The notes under the pieces were generated by a model that made no database searches, was not told the origin of the DNA, and saw only the letters and a list, made by a program, of their open reading frames with translations. 64,000 nt of DNA from Struthio camelus. Lineage: Eukaryota > Chordata > Aves > Struthioniformes > Struthionidae. The translations under genes and the position numbers were made by a program. Of this stretch, positions 40,102-52,481 are shown piece by piece (the first letter of the stretch is position 1; each line of letters begins with the position of its first letter). Location of the stretch: assembly GCF_040807025.1 (NCBI RefSeq), contig NC_090964.1:10192214-10256213 (forward strand), in the 5' to 3' direction.

Positions 40102-41000
40102 GGGGACAAACCACGCTCGCCCTGCCCGTCTCTCCGCCCTGCGGCCGCTCTCGCCTGCCCGCCCCGGGGCTCGGCCGCTGCTTCGCGCCCGGCTGCTCCC
40201 TGCTCCCAGCCGGAGCACCACGTCACCAGCCCGGCCGCCGCGCTGACGGCTCGCAGGCCTCCTGCCGCGCTTTCGGGAACTGCAGCCATCCCGCCTGCGG
40301 GCGGAAAAAAACCCCACGCAGGCGTGCGGCCGCGCGAGCCTCCCAAGGGGCGAGGGCCGCGCCGGCCCGCTGGGGCACGTGCAGCCCCCCGCGCGCTGCT
40401 CCGGCCAGGCCCGGACCCTCGGCCTCGCACCGACCGCGGCAGCGACTCGTTGCTTTGGCGCTTCGCTCGCCGCCGGAGCCGGTCGGGGGCTGCGCCGCGG
40501 GGCCCCCCGGGCGGCAGGCTCAGCCCTTCCCAGCCCCGACGGCGCGCGGGCGACCGTGCCGAAGCGGCGGCCGAAACCGCCGGCTTCCCGGGCCGGGGAG
40601 GCAGAGCCCAGGCCTGCGGGGAGCCTGGGGAAGCGAAACAGCGCTGGGGGGCGGCGCTTCCCTCCGCCGCCCCGGGAGGAGCCAGGAGGGACCCTGGGGG
40701 GGCTCAGCCCCCCCGCCCCGATACCCTCTGACCCCCAGCCAGGGGCTCAGCCCCCCACTGACCCCCATTTCTCCCTGACCCCCAGCCAGGGCTCAGCCCC
40801 CCCACTGCCCCCCCATTTCTCCCTGACCCCCAGCCAGGGCTCAGCCCCCCCACTGCCCCCCCATCTCCCCTAACCCCCAGCCAGGGCTCAGCCTCCCCAC
40901 TGCCCCCCCATCTCCCCTGACCCCCAGCCAAGGGCTCAGCCCCCCCACTGCCCCCCCATTCCTCCCGGACGCCCAGCCAGGGCTCAGCCCCCCCGGGAGC
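40102..41000. other. Short intergenic interval between MAP7D1 and THRAP3
   Basis: GC-rich spacer with no recognised gene. Its right third is the 48-base minisatellite. The distance from MAP7D1 poly(A) to the THRAP3 promoter is only about 1 kb. Confidence 0.7.
40729..40998. repeat. C-rich 48-base minisatellite
   Basis: About five and a half head-to-tail units containing GACCCCCAGCCAGGGCTCAG, then CCCCCCACTGCCCCCCCAT and a CTCCCCT end. The period is about 48 bases and units differ by few substitutions. It sits between the MAP7D1 3' end and the THRAP3 promoter. Confidence 0.9.
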
Positions 41001-41184
41001 CCCCTGCCCCGACCCCGTCTGCCACCTCCGTGGCCGCTGCCCCCCCGCCATAGGCTTAACCCTTTCCGCCCCAGGCAGGGCCGTAGCCCCGCCCCCTCCC
41101 CTGGCCCGCCGGAAGCCCCGCCCCATCCGTCGCGCGAGGGGCGTGAGGGGGAGGAGGCGGAACAGACGTAGCGGCCCGCGCAGC

Positions 41185-41205
41185 GCCTGCTGGGAGTTGT
41201 AGTCC
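41185..41205 (-). promoter_or_regulatory. ZNF143/THAP11-type motif in the THRAP3 promoter
   Basis: The minus strand reads GGACTACAACTCCCAGCAGG, a near-perfect match to the ACTACAATTCCCAGCATGC consensus. Confidence 0.75.
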
Positions 41206-41241
41206 GCTTGGCTCCGCCAGCCAAAGCTGGGGGCGCCGGAG

Positions 41242-41262
41242 GACTGCAATTCCCGGCAGGCC
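41242..41262 (+). promoter_or_regulatory. Second ZNF143/THAP11-type motif in the THRAP3 promoter
   Basis: GACTGCAATTCCCGGCAGGC matches the same consensus on the plus strand, 57 bases from the first and facing the opposite way. Confidence 0.65.
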
Positions 41263-41290
41263 CCGCGGGAGGCCAGGCGGGCGGGCGGGA

Positions 41291-41302
41291 ACCGGAAGTG
41301 CG
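41291..41302 (+). promoter_or_regulatory. ETS/GABPA site
   Basis: ACCGGAAGTGCG is an exact high-affinity ETS-family motif, about 60-70 bases before the first-exon splice donor of THRAP3, so it lies at or near the transcription start. Confidence 0.65.
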
Positions 41303-41363
41303 CGACGGAGGAGGAGGTGGAGGCGCCTGGCTGCTGAGGAGGCCGCGGGCGGAGCGGGGTCCG
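41300..41363 (+). other. THRAP3: THRAP3 noncoding first exon (5' edge uncertain)
   Basis: The 3' edge is set by the consensus donor CCG|GTGAGTG at 41364, inside the CpG island and just after the ETS site. No start codon compatible with THRAP3 occurs here; translation begins in the exon at 60862. The 5' boundary is a guess from the promoter motifs. Confidence 0.5.
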
Positions 41364-44300
41364 GTGAGTGCGAGCGGCCAGGCCCGGCCCGGCCCGGCCC
41401 GGCCCGCTCCCCCCCCCCCCCCCCGCCCCCAACCCCGGCTCTCCCCGCTCCTTCGCGGCTCCCCCCCGCCGCGGCCCCATCCGCCGCCGCGCCGCCCTCC
41501 GCGGCCGGGCCTGGCTCCGGCTCCCTCTCTGTGGGCCTGAGCGCGGCCTCCTGCTCCCCCCCCCCCCCGCCGGCCGCCACGTGCCGGGCGCGGCCGCAGC
41601 GCGGCGGGGTGGGGGCGCCCCGGGGCCTCTGGGCCGCGCCGCTTCCTCGAGCTCCCGCGGCGCCTTCGGCCAGCCCGGGCCTGGCCCCGGAGACTCCCTC
41701 TCCCGGGCCTCCGCGCCCGGAGCTCCCCTCCACCCCCCCCCCCCCCCCGGCCCCGGAGCCTGCCGGGCCGCTACCCGTGCCTGGAGCTTCCCCCGCTCTT
41801 CGGCACTGCCCCAGGCCGGGCCCGGCGCTTCCCGGCTCCGCTCCGGGGTTTCCTCGTGGCGGGCCCGGCGTGTAGGCCCGGGAGGGAGGCGGGGGCGGAG
41901 GGCGGCCCGGCGGGGGGAGCGGCGGCTCTGCCGCGGCGGGTTCCCGCTCCGGCGCTACATGCTTCATCCGTCGGGGCAGCAGGAGGATTTTGTTTGCTTA
42001 CTTTTCCCTATTCTGCAGCTTGTTATTTAAGAGTGAAGTTTTAGTAGAACTTTGGGTAATGCAATTCAGCTTAGTTCTTCTGTGGTGTAGAGGCACACGT
42101 GAGTCCTGAATCCTTTTTTTTCCCCCCCCTCTATGTCGATGAGTTTGGTTTTTTTGTTTTTTTGGTTTTTTTTTTTTTTGCTTAACCCTAGCTTGAGTTT
42201 AACGTGCTTGGGATTTCTCTAAATATATTTTAAAAGTCTCTATGACGTTTTTGGTCACTATATTTGCCTGCTGTGTGGCTTTCTCGGTGAATTTCTGTGC
42301 CAGAAAATGACACGATGAGTTTGAAATAAGCAACAGTCTGCGTAGCAGCCTTGAAAGACTTGCGTTAAAGTCTGTTTATCTCTATGAGCGCTCCATAGAC
42401 TTGGAGCATGTGGTTTATCATTTGTATGGCATTTATCATTTGTATGGCACTATTTCTTCATTATTTGTCAGAGTGATAGGGTACCTGTTGTTTTTAAATA
42501 TACAGTAATGTGTCTTATGAAAACACTTTCTGCTGGGGGAAGGGCCTCATGGATAACACATGAAACAATTTGAAAAGTGGTATAGCATAGTGTCATAACT
42601 GAGTAAATGGAAGGAGAAAAACCTTTATCTTCCTTTGTTTACTGCTTCTTTGGCAGTGTATCAGTACAGTGCACGTGCAAGAGACTACTGGGCCACAACA
42701 GCAAGTGGATGTTTTCACGATGCTCATTTAAATGACCGAATTATTCTTCTCAAAAGGTCTCTTGCAGTATTTCTTTCCTCTAGTAGCAAAGTCAGGTGGT
42801 TAATGTAAATGTTTGTGGTAAGTCTAATATGGAGTCTTCTGTGTGCTTTTAGTGTGCCTTTTATGTGGTCACTCTTATCAACTGATGTTGCTAAAAGGAA
42901 GTAGTTTTGCACTACATAACCTAGTTTTCCTTCCATGAAAAAGGTGTATTTTTCCTCATTTGCGTTTTGAAGCTTAGGCTTTCAGATTGCCTTTAAAGGA
43001 GTCTATTGTAGAGTTAAAAAATATATATATAAGTATTTAGATATGCTGATGCTTTCTCCTGAAGAATTTACTAGTTCTTACCTATGCTGGCTGGGGCACT
43101 TTGAAGGTGCCTCAGCAAAGAGCTGAAGAAATGGCTGACTTCATGAATTGCATTGTTTTTTTATCCTCATCTCTATTGTTAGACTGTATAAGGCAGTTAC
43201 GCTAGAGAGCTGTCTGAAGTGCCTGTTGTTGTGACAGAGGATCCTAGTAGAGTCTAGGTCCTTGTCACTGTATCTAAACTTTCTTTGGATTCCACTGTGA
43301 TAAGCTCTAGCATCCTGAAATGTCTTTCAAAATTTGTGTTCTGTAAGACTGAGAATGTGTGATCTGTAAATTATAAGAATCTGACCACAAGGAGAATTAG
43401 AGTTCTAGCACCTAAACTGATAGCTGTGGTGTTACGTCTTTCTCTTTAAGTTTGGGTTTCTGCCTGTGGTGAGGCGGAAAGTACGACACAGCATACAATC
43501 CATTACAAGGATGCAAGAGGTCTTGTCACGTGTCAACTTGAATGACTGCATTTCTGCATCCTTTTGCATTGACTTTTTGCCTCTCGTTTTCAGCAGCCCT
43601 GGCTGTAAGCTTCCTTTGAAAACAGCAGGTTTGAGAAGCTGTCGTGAGCAGATTGGTGTTGATAACTGCTGTTCTAAAGGTGGAATTGTAGCTATGGGGG
43701 GGAGGGGAAGGTGAAACCTTATACGTATGTATCTTCCAGCGTACACTAAAGAAAACTGACCATGTAAGGAGGCATCGATATCATGGTCTATCTTGTATCC
43801 TCTTTTAAGGTGCTTGTGTTTGTTAGATGCATTAGAGCAGTGGTAAATCTAACTACTATATAGTATGTCCGTAGCTGGCTGTGTGTTGACAGTGGCAGGT
43901 GCATGCTGTGATGAATCCTCTGCCTATGTTTTGTTTGTAGTTCCTTGTTTATAGAAGTTGTGCCTGTCTTTCTGCTGAGTTATGCTGTGGAGTCTTGCTG
44001 CTTTTTGCTTGTTAATTCCACGTCCCTTTGGGAGCTCTGCAGCAGTGAAAAAGTAGTCTGTACTGCTCTTTAGTGCTACAATAAGCACTGACCAGAAAGA
44101 GATTTCCATAAGTGCCTTCATAAGCTGTATGCTGCTATTTTAGGTATGCTGAGATTTCAGAAGGCAGTCGTGTGTATGTGACGTTAACTTCTTCTCACAC
44201 CATTTAGACTAAAGCAAAGTTTTGTCAGGCAGATTTCTAAATTAAATGTTCATTTTATTATTAGTGTTGTGACAATACTGTTCAGCTGTCTGCTGGTTTC

Positions 44301-46701
44301 TCCAGCTTATTTAAGTCAAGAAGCTTTGTAAACTCTACTTAAGAAAATAATCAGTAATTCAAGTTAAGCCACGTCTGGGTTCTGTGAGTTTACCAGTTGT
44401 GTTTGAAACTGGCACACTTCAGAAAAGCTAGTGAATACCTTTCAGCACGGTTAGAAAACAAAAACACTGACTATATGAAACCCTGATATGTTAAATAGGT
44501 GCCAATCTATGCAAGTCAGCAGACTTTTTTTGTTTTAACCTGCTCCCACCAGAGTCTGATCTAGATACCTTTGCTACAAAAAAAATTTTTTCTCCTAAGC
44601 CTGAGGATACTTCCAGTTAAAAAGCCATAGTGTTCCCTTTGTAGATGTAGCATTCATTCCTTAAAAGAATAGTGGAGTTTTGCCAGGAACTTGATTTTTA
44701 GCCCGCTTGGCCTTGTCTTTGCAAAATGACAGTTTGGCTTGTCAGAACTCATTAATTGTTTAAGCAGTGACACAACCCTTTAACTTTTTTCCATATCTGG
44801 AAAAGTTTACATATACTGAGCTGTGTTTAATAGCTTGGTGTGCCAGTACGATAACATATGTTCTTTGGGCCCTATGGTTTATTCTGAATTATGATGGTAT
44901 GGAGTTGCTCTGTGTAACAAAATTCCTGCTTTTTGTGTAACCATATGGCATAGTCCATGGGCGTTGAATGAGAGAGTAACGGCGTTAACTTCAGAAGCTG
45001 CTCTGGCTCCCTGAGGAGCTTGTGGAAGATGATCCAGGCACGGCTGTATAAACGGCTCGTGGTAGATGTTACAGTTGTGCTGGCATACCTGGTGCTTAGC
45101 ATATTTCCTACCTGTGCTTTGAACTGCCCCCTATTTTAGCTTCCTGTGTTGATAGATTCTCATTCAGCAAAGATTCACTACTTGAACTTGAGCATATCTT
45201 GAAAACTGGTCTGTGAAATTGATAATGGGCTCCTGAATGAGGAGATCACGTTATATTTAGCAGAGGAGCTCATCTTGACCTGTTCTGTGACGGCTGGAAT
45301 CACTCTGAAGTGGTAGCTGAGAACATGTAGGTGCCATTTTGTTTCTGGATAACAAGCTGGACTTGTAAAGGCTGTGTATTTGTTATCACATAGGGAAATA
45401 TTCTTCTCCTCTTTGCAGTTAAACAGAGCACTAGCAGAGGCTAGATGACGAAGGTAATCACTGTTATTAGGTTTGAGAAAGTTAAGAGTTCCTGCTTAAT
45501 TTAGCTTTATCGTGTCAGAACTATGAATAGTAAAATCATGGGATTGCATTTCATGCCAGCTGAGAATTGTGTTTGCATTGTTTCACTCCATGGTAACCGG
45601 AAGCTGTCATATCCATAGAAAACAATGGCACGTAGAAATGACATCCAGTCTAATTGCAAGAATGCTGAAGTGCTGGGTCATTGTGGGCCAAGTATGCTAA
45701 TGGCCCTGAGGAGGGAAAACTTGCTTTTTTAAAAGTGTTTTGCTGGTCTTTACATTGCTTTAGACATAGGCAGATTCAGGAAAAGCAACACGTTCTCAAA
45801 TGTGGAATTGAATACAGAATGGCATGGCAAATAACTTAGTGTGCTGACCTTCTGTTTAATGAAAATGTTATTTTTGTACCAGGATGGTGTTGCGTGATGC
45901 AGAAATGATGATTTCTGGGGTCAGTGTTCTCCATATTTGAGAATGACATAGCGCTAGAGTGGTTGTCCGGATAAAATATTACTTATGAGAAGCTATTGTT
46001 ATTTAATATTAAACCAATGTGATATTTAAAACTTAACTCTTAATTTCATAGTGTTGTTATGGAAACGGACATTATTCTAGTGTGCAGTGTCAAGATTAGT
46101 TTTATTTTTCTCCAGTGGTGGTCAGTCTTCCTCCACCTCTAAACCCATTCACCGTTTCTGAAAGATTAGAAGAATTGCACTGTAATAGTGCCTGCAGATG
46201 GCTGTGAGAGTTTGTTGCTTTTTTTAGTGGGCTGGGGGGAGGGTCATAGTTTTTCCTGGCACTGCGTTCTCATGTAGATCCTAGCTGGACATGCCTCTTC
46301 TCGTTTGCAGCACTGTACAGAGAGGGCAGCGATGGCTGTGAGGAGCTCCGAACCTGAAGAATCAGAGGTTAAGGTGCTTTAGGTTAGGACAAAGGGATCA
46401 GTAATTAAACAGATTTGAGTGCAGTGTCTCCTCACTTCTCATGTTTAAAACAGTAATTTGGTTCACATGCTTTCCTACCCAAGGAACGGTTTTCTCTCAG
46501 TGCCCTTTTCTTCCAACCATATAGGAAAATATTTAGTATGTTTTTTCCCTTTTGTGTTCTTAGGAGAACGAAGCTTTTTTGCAAAGACCTGCTCATACCT
46601 GCTACTTTGATAGGAAAGGAAATTCGTAACTTTATCTCCAAATCTGTTTCATCCAGCTGTTCTGTAGCCTGTTGGGATTTACAGTGTAAGGTAGTTCTTT
46701 T

Positions 46702-46729
46702 AAAAAAAAAAAAAAAAGGGGGGGGGGGG
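46702..46729. repeat. Poly-A/poly-G homopolymer junction
   Basis: About 16 A followed by about 12 G, interrupted only later by an A. A simple low-complexity tract in the THRAP3 intron. Confidence 0.9.
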
Positions 46730-47277
46730 AGGGGTCCCAGAAAACTGTGGGGGGTGCTGTAGTTTGCAGAATTAGCCAGCATATGTCCTCCTCATTGTGA
46801 TTTGCATTTCACTTTTATAGGTTCCTCTTGCTTTGAAAGCACAAAAGGCAATGACTTGGGTGGGGGTGTGCGGGGGGAGGAGTGAAGCTGAAGTCCTGCT
46901 CTCAAGAGAATTAGCTTCAGTATTAATGATGTTAGCTTATGCCTTAACAGAGCGTTGTATATCTGATATCTTGAGAAGGTTGTGTACCTGATTACTTCAG
47001 GCCCTGTGTTTCTGTGCTTTTTTTTTTTTTTTAATTATTGTAGATAATTGCACCTATAGGGCTGTGGATAAGGTAATTTTCCTGAGTCAGGGATCTGTGT
47101 ATGAACTGTTACTCTGATTAGATTAAATATTTTCAGGACACTTTTTTACTGGAAGAGAATTTGGGAAACAGTATTGGGATGAAAGACTTAGATCGGAATC
47201 CTTTCTTACACTTGTAAAATGCAAGTGTTTGTCAGTATCTTGATTGGTTGAAATTTGATTTTTCCTTTTTCATTTAG

Positions 47278-47343
47278 GTGAGAGCTCAACTACTTCTGAT
47301 AAAGCAGTGTTCAGAAACATAATTGATGGGAGGCTTACATAAG
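47278..47343 (+). other. Candidate alternative 5' UTR exon of THRAP3
   Basis: Sixty-six bases bounded by a good acceptor (TTTTTCATTTAG) and a good donor (GTATGTAA). It has no long frame, as expected for a noncoding exon. Support is the splice-site pair only. Confidence 0.25.
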
Positions 47344-50001
47344 GTATGTAAATGCGGCTCTGAAAGCTATCTGTTCAAATGAGCATGGAAAGCTTGCAAG
47401 CCGTACGTTCTACAAAAATGTCAATAAGCGGTATATCTAATCACTAGTATATACTTAAAGGCAAGACTGGAAGAACCATTTCTGCACATGGTTACTTTCT
47501 CTTTTCCCATGCTCCTCAAGGAGCAGAAATATGGAAAATCTTAAGTGCACAGTTTAAATAGAAATTCAGTGTTTCTGGTTACTTAAGATAGAATGTCATG
47601 TTAAAATCACTGGTACATTGGAGTAGTAATATCATGTCCTTCTAATAAGAAGGATAAAAATAATTAAACACTGTTTCCACAATTTGTATTCTTATTAGAG
47701 GTATCACACCAATAGAGGGGATTTTTTTTAAGGATTTGACTCTATACATGTGTTGCACTGCTATATGAATGCATTTCCTTTTTATCTTTAAATTCTGGCA
47801 ACTAAGCAGAAATCTAGCCTAAAGACTTACCTTGATCTGCAGCTTCTTCTTGCTTCAGATTGAATTATTAATCCTGATGTGTCAGTACAGCTCTGGGACA
47901 ATGATTTACAGTTCCCCTTAGCTCCCTTATCATTAGCTGAACTGTGTTAATTTCCAGCTGAAACTGCTAACATAAGCTTTGATGCTTTAAAAAAAAAATC
48001 ACAAACTAGAGACAGTAAGACTGGAACAGTGTGCCACATAGTCTAAATTTAGTGTAGTTATTCCTACTTCTTCCAGTAGGAATAAAGAATTAATGACAAA
48101 AACTTGCAACAAGAATGATCACTTGCAGAGGTGTACCATTTGCAAAATGGTTTTAATTAAGTTATGGCAGTGGTGTAATTTCTGGAATGAAGTAACAGTT
48201 GCTTTATTTCAGAGAGGTGGAAAATGGAATATGTCTCTTCTATATGTATAGACTTCTTATGCATGAGCATTCACCTCGGTTCTGTAGCCAAGCAGAATGT
48301 AGGAACAGCCTTTTCTAATGGCTTATACTTAAAATGACTCTGATTTTTTTTTTTTTTTTTTTCAAAATAACTTTGTTAGTGTAATACTAGGTCATGGAAA
48401 ACTTCCCCCCCACCCCACCCCGAGTTCATGGGATTAAAGTTAAGGTTCAGATAATTGAAATGCTAGTGTGGGACTAAACATGTGAGTGGTTTTGTTTTTT
48501 GTAGAATATACATGAAAGTTACTGGAACCCTTGTTTTCATAGGTTAAATGTATGAAGAATCTTAATCCTTCAGGACAGATTCGATTTTGGCTGTACTGTA
48601 TGCTTCAGGAAACTTCCCAAAGGGCCCAATATTCAATTATTTTTAACATCACTTGCTGTTTCTTTGGAAGCATAACTTCCAAGTTTTTGTACATGCTTTG
48701 TGGTCTAAATTTTAATGAAACAAATGCTAGTGTATGGAGTCTGCTGGTTTCCAGACTTCAGTGACCTATGGGAGATGAAAACTTCACTGGAGGTCACAGT
48801 TTATTCTTCCATTGCTGCATGGGGAGTAGCACAATAACTTCAGTTATGCATGAGTCTGAATTCTTTTTGTCCACTGACTGGTGAAGAGTTTTCTTATGTA
48901 AAGTAAGGGGATCTCTTTTGGACCATTTCCTGCTTCTCTCGGGGGTCTGAAACTACAGGAACAAGGATTCATGGAACCCCCCCCCCCAACAGTTTTGACA
49001 AGGGTTCAGTTTATCTCCAACAGCTACTGAAAATAATAGGGCTGCACTGTGAGTAGACTATTACTAGTTTTAATTTGCAGTCCACTAGGGTGACAGTGGG
49101 ATCTGTGCAGGTGGTTATTTTTTTCTTCCCGTTAACCGTTCTGCTGATATCAAGGGCATTCTTACTTTCTGGTGCACAACCACAGCTTAGTTTGAAAATG
49201 AAGAATCAAGCAAGTAGTGAGATTATTAGACTTTGGTTTCTGCATGTGCTTTCTGTATGTTACATTACGGTTGGCACTTCTGATGTGCTCTAACATGGAG
49301 ATTGCGGCACCTTTTTTAAATTTTTTTGCGCTCCGAGTGAGTTCACAGCAACATCTAGTACTGCTGCAGGGTGAAGCTTGCTGGTTAATTGGTTTTACAA
49401 AGCTGGTTTAATCTGTCCTGCTTTTGGACTGCTCTTTTAGAACAACAACTTTAGATGGCTTCATTTCAGAGTACTGACAGTTGCCAAGCTTCCTGGTACA
49501 GGAATATTATTTTCACTTTCTAACGTAATGGAGATAGTCACACTGCTACGGTCATTTCTTTGATGTGCTTCTTAATAGAATTGACAGACCTGTCTCCTTA
49601 TGTTGAGATGGAGACTGTTTTTTTTTTTTTTTTTTTAAGCTCAGCTTTGGTTCTTGATCACTAATACAAGAGTAGTTCTGATTCAGTGGTAAAACGATGA
49701 CAAGATCAGGTCCTATGTAATTTCCATAAAGGAGGGGGCATGGTGGTGGTTAGTTCAGTCTGTTGGAATGGAGTACCAGGAAAAGTCCCTCTGTCAGAAG
49801 TAGGACTTAAATCCTGTTGCTGCTGCTGGAATGGTTTTCTAAAGTCCAGGGAAGCTTTCATAGATTTGGGCTGGGAACCGTAAGGGAAGAGCAAGTGTCA
49901 TGTGTCCTCTCATTGACCGTGCTCGGGGTGATGGGGAGATGTGTTTCAGGGTGCCCTGCAGCTGTGTGTTTGCACAAGCTGCCTCTTTGCTCTCCCTACA
50001 G

Positions 50002-50069
50002 CAGGCTCGACAGGTGCAAGTGGCAAGTGCTGCTTGGACTACAGATCCTTTTCAGGGAATTAATACAAG
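50002..50069 (+). other. Candidate cryptic exon in the THRAP3 intron
   Basis: Sixty-eight bases between acceptor TGCTCTCCCTACAG and donor GTATGAAA, open in one frame (QARQVQVASAAWTTDPFQGI). The peptide is not one I recognise. It may be an alternative 5' UTR exon, an exonised repeat or chance. Confidence 0.2.
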
Positions 50070-52399
50070 GTATGAAAAATATCTTGTGTGGGCACTTAGG
50101 GTAGAAAAGAAAAGAATAACTGTTCTCATTCTTTGCCAGATACACATGTAGAAAACAAAGATTGCTGTAAAGTGACACAAGAGTTGGGCTGCTTTTATTA
50201 AGTGTATCGAGTCTGGGTGTAAGAGAGAGTATTGGGAATTAAGTTTTTTAGTTTTGCGTGTCTTTTTTATGAGCCCAGTAGCTCGTGTTTGACTTATTTA
50301 ACTAATTTGTTCTTATAGGTATTGTATTCTTCATAGCAATTTGGCATAAGTCAAGTTGAAAACAAAGCCATGCTGAAATGCATTTGAAATATGCTGATAG
50401 TTCTTAGTCACTGTTCTATTTTATACAGTTGCTGTTGTCTAATAGACAAAACACGTTTTGTAAGATGTTTTGTAGGATTTTCTTTAGAATTGACTAATAT
50501 TGTTACATTTTTGGACTTTAGGATGAGTTGAGAATTAATTATTCGGTGATGATAAAGGCTGTTGTGAGCAAATAAAGTGACAGTTCAACTGTTTCTTCCC
50601 ATACTGAATGTTTGTGTTAATGAACGCTAAATTGGTGGCAAGGAACCCAAGCAGGAATGTTTTCTCTAATGAGATGCTGTCTTGTTTGCTTTGTGTCTTA
50701 CTACAAAATAAACTATAACTGTTTCAATAAATGCTAGCCAGAAAGGAGAAAGTAAAGTTTTGTTTACCTACTACCTCTGTACACAACTTTCTACCAAAGG
50801 CCTTACAAAATATCACTTAATGTTTGCAACTTAGTTTCAATATAATACATATTATTTACAAAATATTATAGCAAGTTTTGCAGGAATGTGCACATTTCTA
50901 AGGTATGTGCATAAGCTGTTTCACTTGTTACTGAATGTTCTTAGTGTTTATGCTCAATGTGTTATAGACAAATTGGAAGACAAATGAAGTGCCTCTTTTT
51001 GTGGGGACATATCTGCTGTGTTTTCTCTCCCAGCTGGCAGACTGTGGTGATGGGTGGTGTAGCAATCCTTAGTGGCATGCTTGAGATTGAGTGATTTCAG
51101 CTGTAATGATTTGTTACATAGCTTGTCTGTACAGGGTTGTGGTGGAGGTTCTGTTTTGCTTTAACATCTGTAAATGGTCTGAAATAATAATGAGTACTAC
51201 TTGAAAAACTTCAGAAAAGGAATGGAGGATGGAAAAAGACAGTAAATAAGGTAGTATAGGCCAACTGGAAATAGCAAACAAATTCCAGGAAAAAAGCATT
51301 GGGAAAACTAGAAATATTCTTTGTTTGACCCGTGTCTTGGCATATAGAAATGTTCTTTACAGTGTTCTGGAATATGAAACTCCTGGACTACAATTTGTGC
51401 TTCAGTAGAAAGCTTTGAGCACGTCCCTGCCTTTCTTTCCATATCTGGAAAAAGGCTAACAGTTCTTGCTGTTAATCAAATAAGAAGATAATGTCAAAAA
51501 TATTTAAAAGGTAGGTATTTTTTTGTTTTGTCTTTTTTTCCCCTTCCAAAGTTTGTTAAGCATGATTGAGGAAAAAGTTAATCCCTAGAATACAGTCTTC
51601 CCACAGTCTTAGGTGAAGCTAGGTCTTAGTTACCATTCCATAGCAGATACAATCTTCAAATAACCTTTGAAACCTTTTATTCAGTGAAGTAAACAGAACA
51701 AGTGGTGAATAGCTATAGACTAATGCATTTTATGACTGTATACTGCTGTTAAATCAGGGGATTAATAATATGGAGTCACTTTTGAGGATCTGTTTACTAC
51801 TGTTTTCTTTCTTAAAACTTGCAGCCTTCTAGAGATGGAGGATACTGAAGTAGAATTCTTGCCCTGTCAGCATTTTGACAGTTCACAATGGACTAGTAGC
51901 ACCTTTTGAGGACAGTGATATGGTGATGGACGAATTTGTCAGGAAAACCATTGTTCCTCTTGGCTTGTGGATTCTCTTTAACAGCATGGGAAAATACTTT
52001 AGTCCTGATTGTGGTCAGTCCATACAAATGGATTGAGACAAACTGCTTCTATACTGCTGTTCCAGATGTAAAGAAAATAGTGTGGATATAAGGGGAGTTG
52101 AGATGTGTGTATATGTGGAGGGAGAGAGAGGTGGAAGAAGAAAGAGAGAAACAGACTTAGAATTTGGAAAGCTTGAATAACCATTCTAGAAATAATGTTC
52201 TTAATGAAAGTAAATGGAAGTGTAATTCATGGTGAAGTGGGAAGTGAATTTAAGCATTTCAGAAGACCGCGTTTGTTGCCAAAGATACGTGATGAACATT
52301 TTGGGCATGGCCCTGGATTGACTCCTATTGATCACTGATAGTAATAAGTAAAAGAATGTAAATATAAAGATTTTTCAATGCATTTTCTTCTCATTTCAG

Positions 52400-52481
52400 G
52401 TCTGTTTCCTGATTTCATAATTGGCAAAGCTGAGATAGCTGACTATTGAAGGGTGCAAGGTGTGAATCTGTGCTCAGGCAG
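52400..52481 (+). other. Candidate alternative 5' UTR exon of THRAP3
   Basis: Eighty-two bases between a strong acceptor (TTTTCTTCTCATTTCAG) and the donor CAG|GTAGGC. No conserved peptide. Support is the splice-site pair only. Confidence 0.22.

Larger units (their letters stand above)
41000..41970 (+). promoter_or_regulatory. THRAP3: CpG-island promoter of THRAP3
   Basis: CpG-dense block with GC boxes (GCCCCGCCCC), two ACTACAATTCCCAGC-type motifs, an ETS/GABPA site ACCGGAAGTG at 41291-41300 and a GGCCC pentamer tract at about 41376-41404. A splice donor GGTCCGGTGAGTG at 41364 ends the probable noncoding first exon. GC content collapses just after 41970. Confidence 0.8.

Noticed and set aside
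43911-43980. Possible C/D-box snoRNA (GTGATGA then CTGA about 67 bases later) in the THRAP3 intron
   Set aside because: No convincing terminal stem flanks the boxes and no internal C'/D' pair was seen.
49706-49894. A minus-strand 62-codon frame with a QQQQQ run
   Set aside because: Short, single-exon, unrecognised and within an intron. The Gln run comes from a small CTG repeat.
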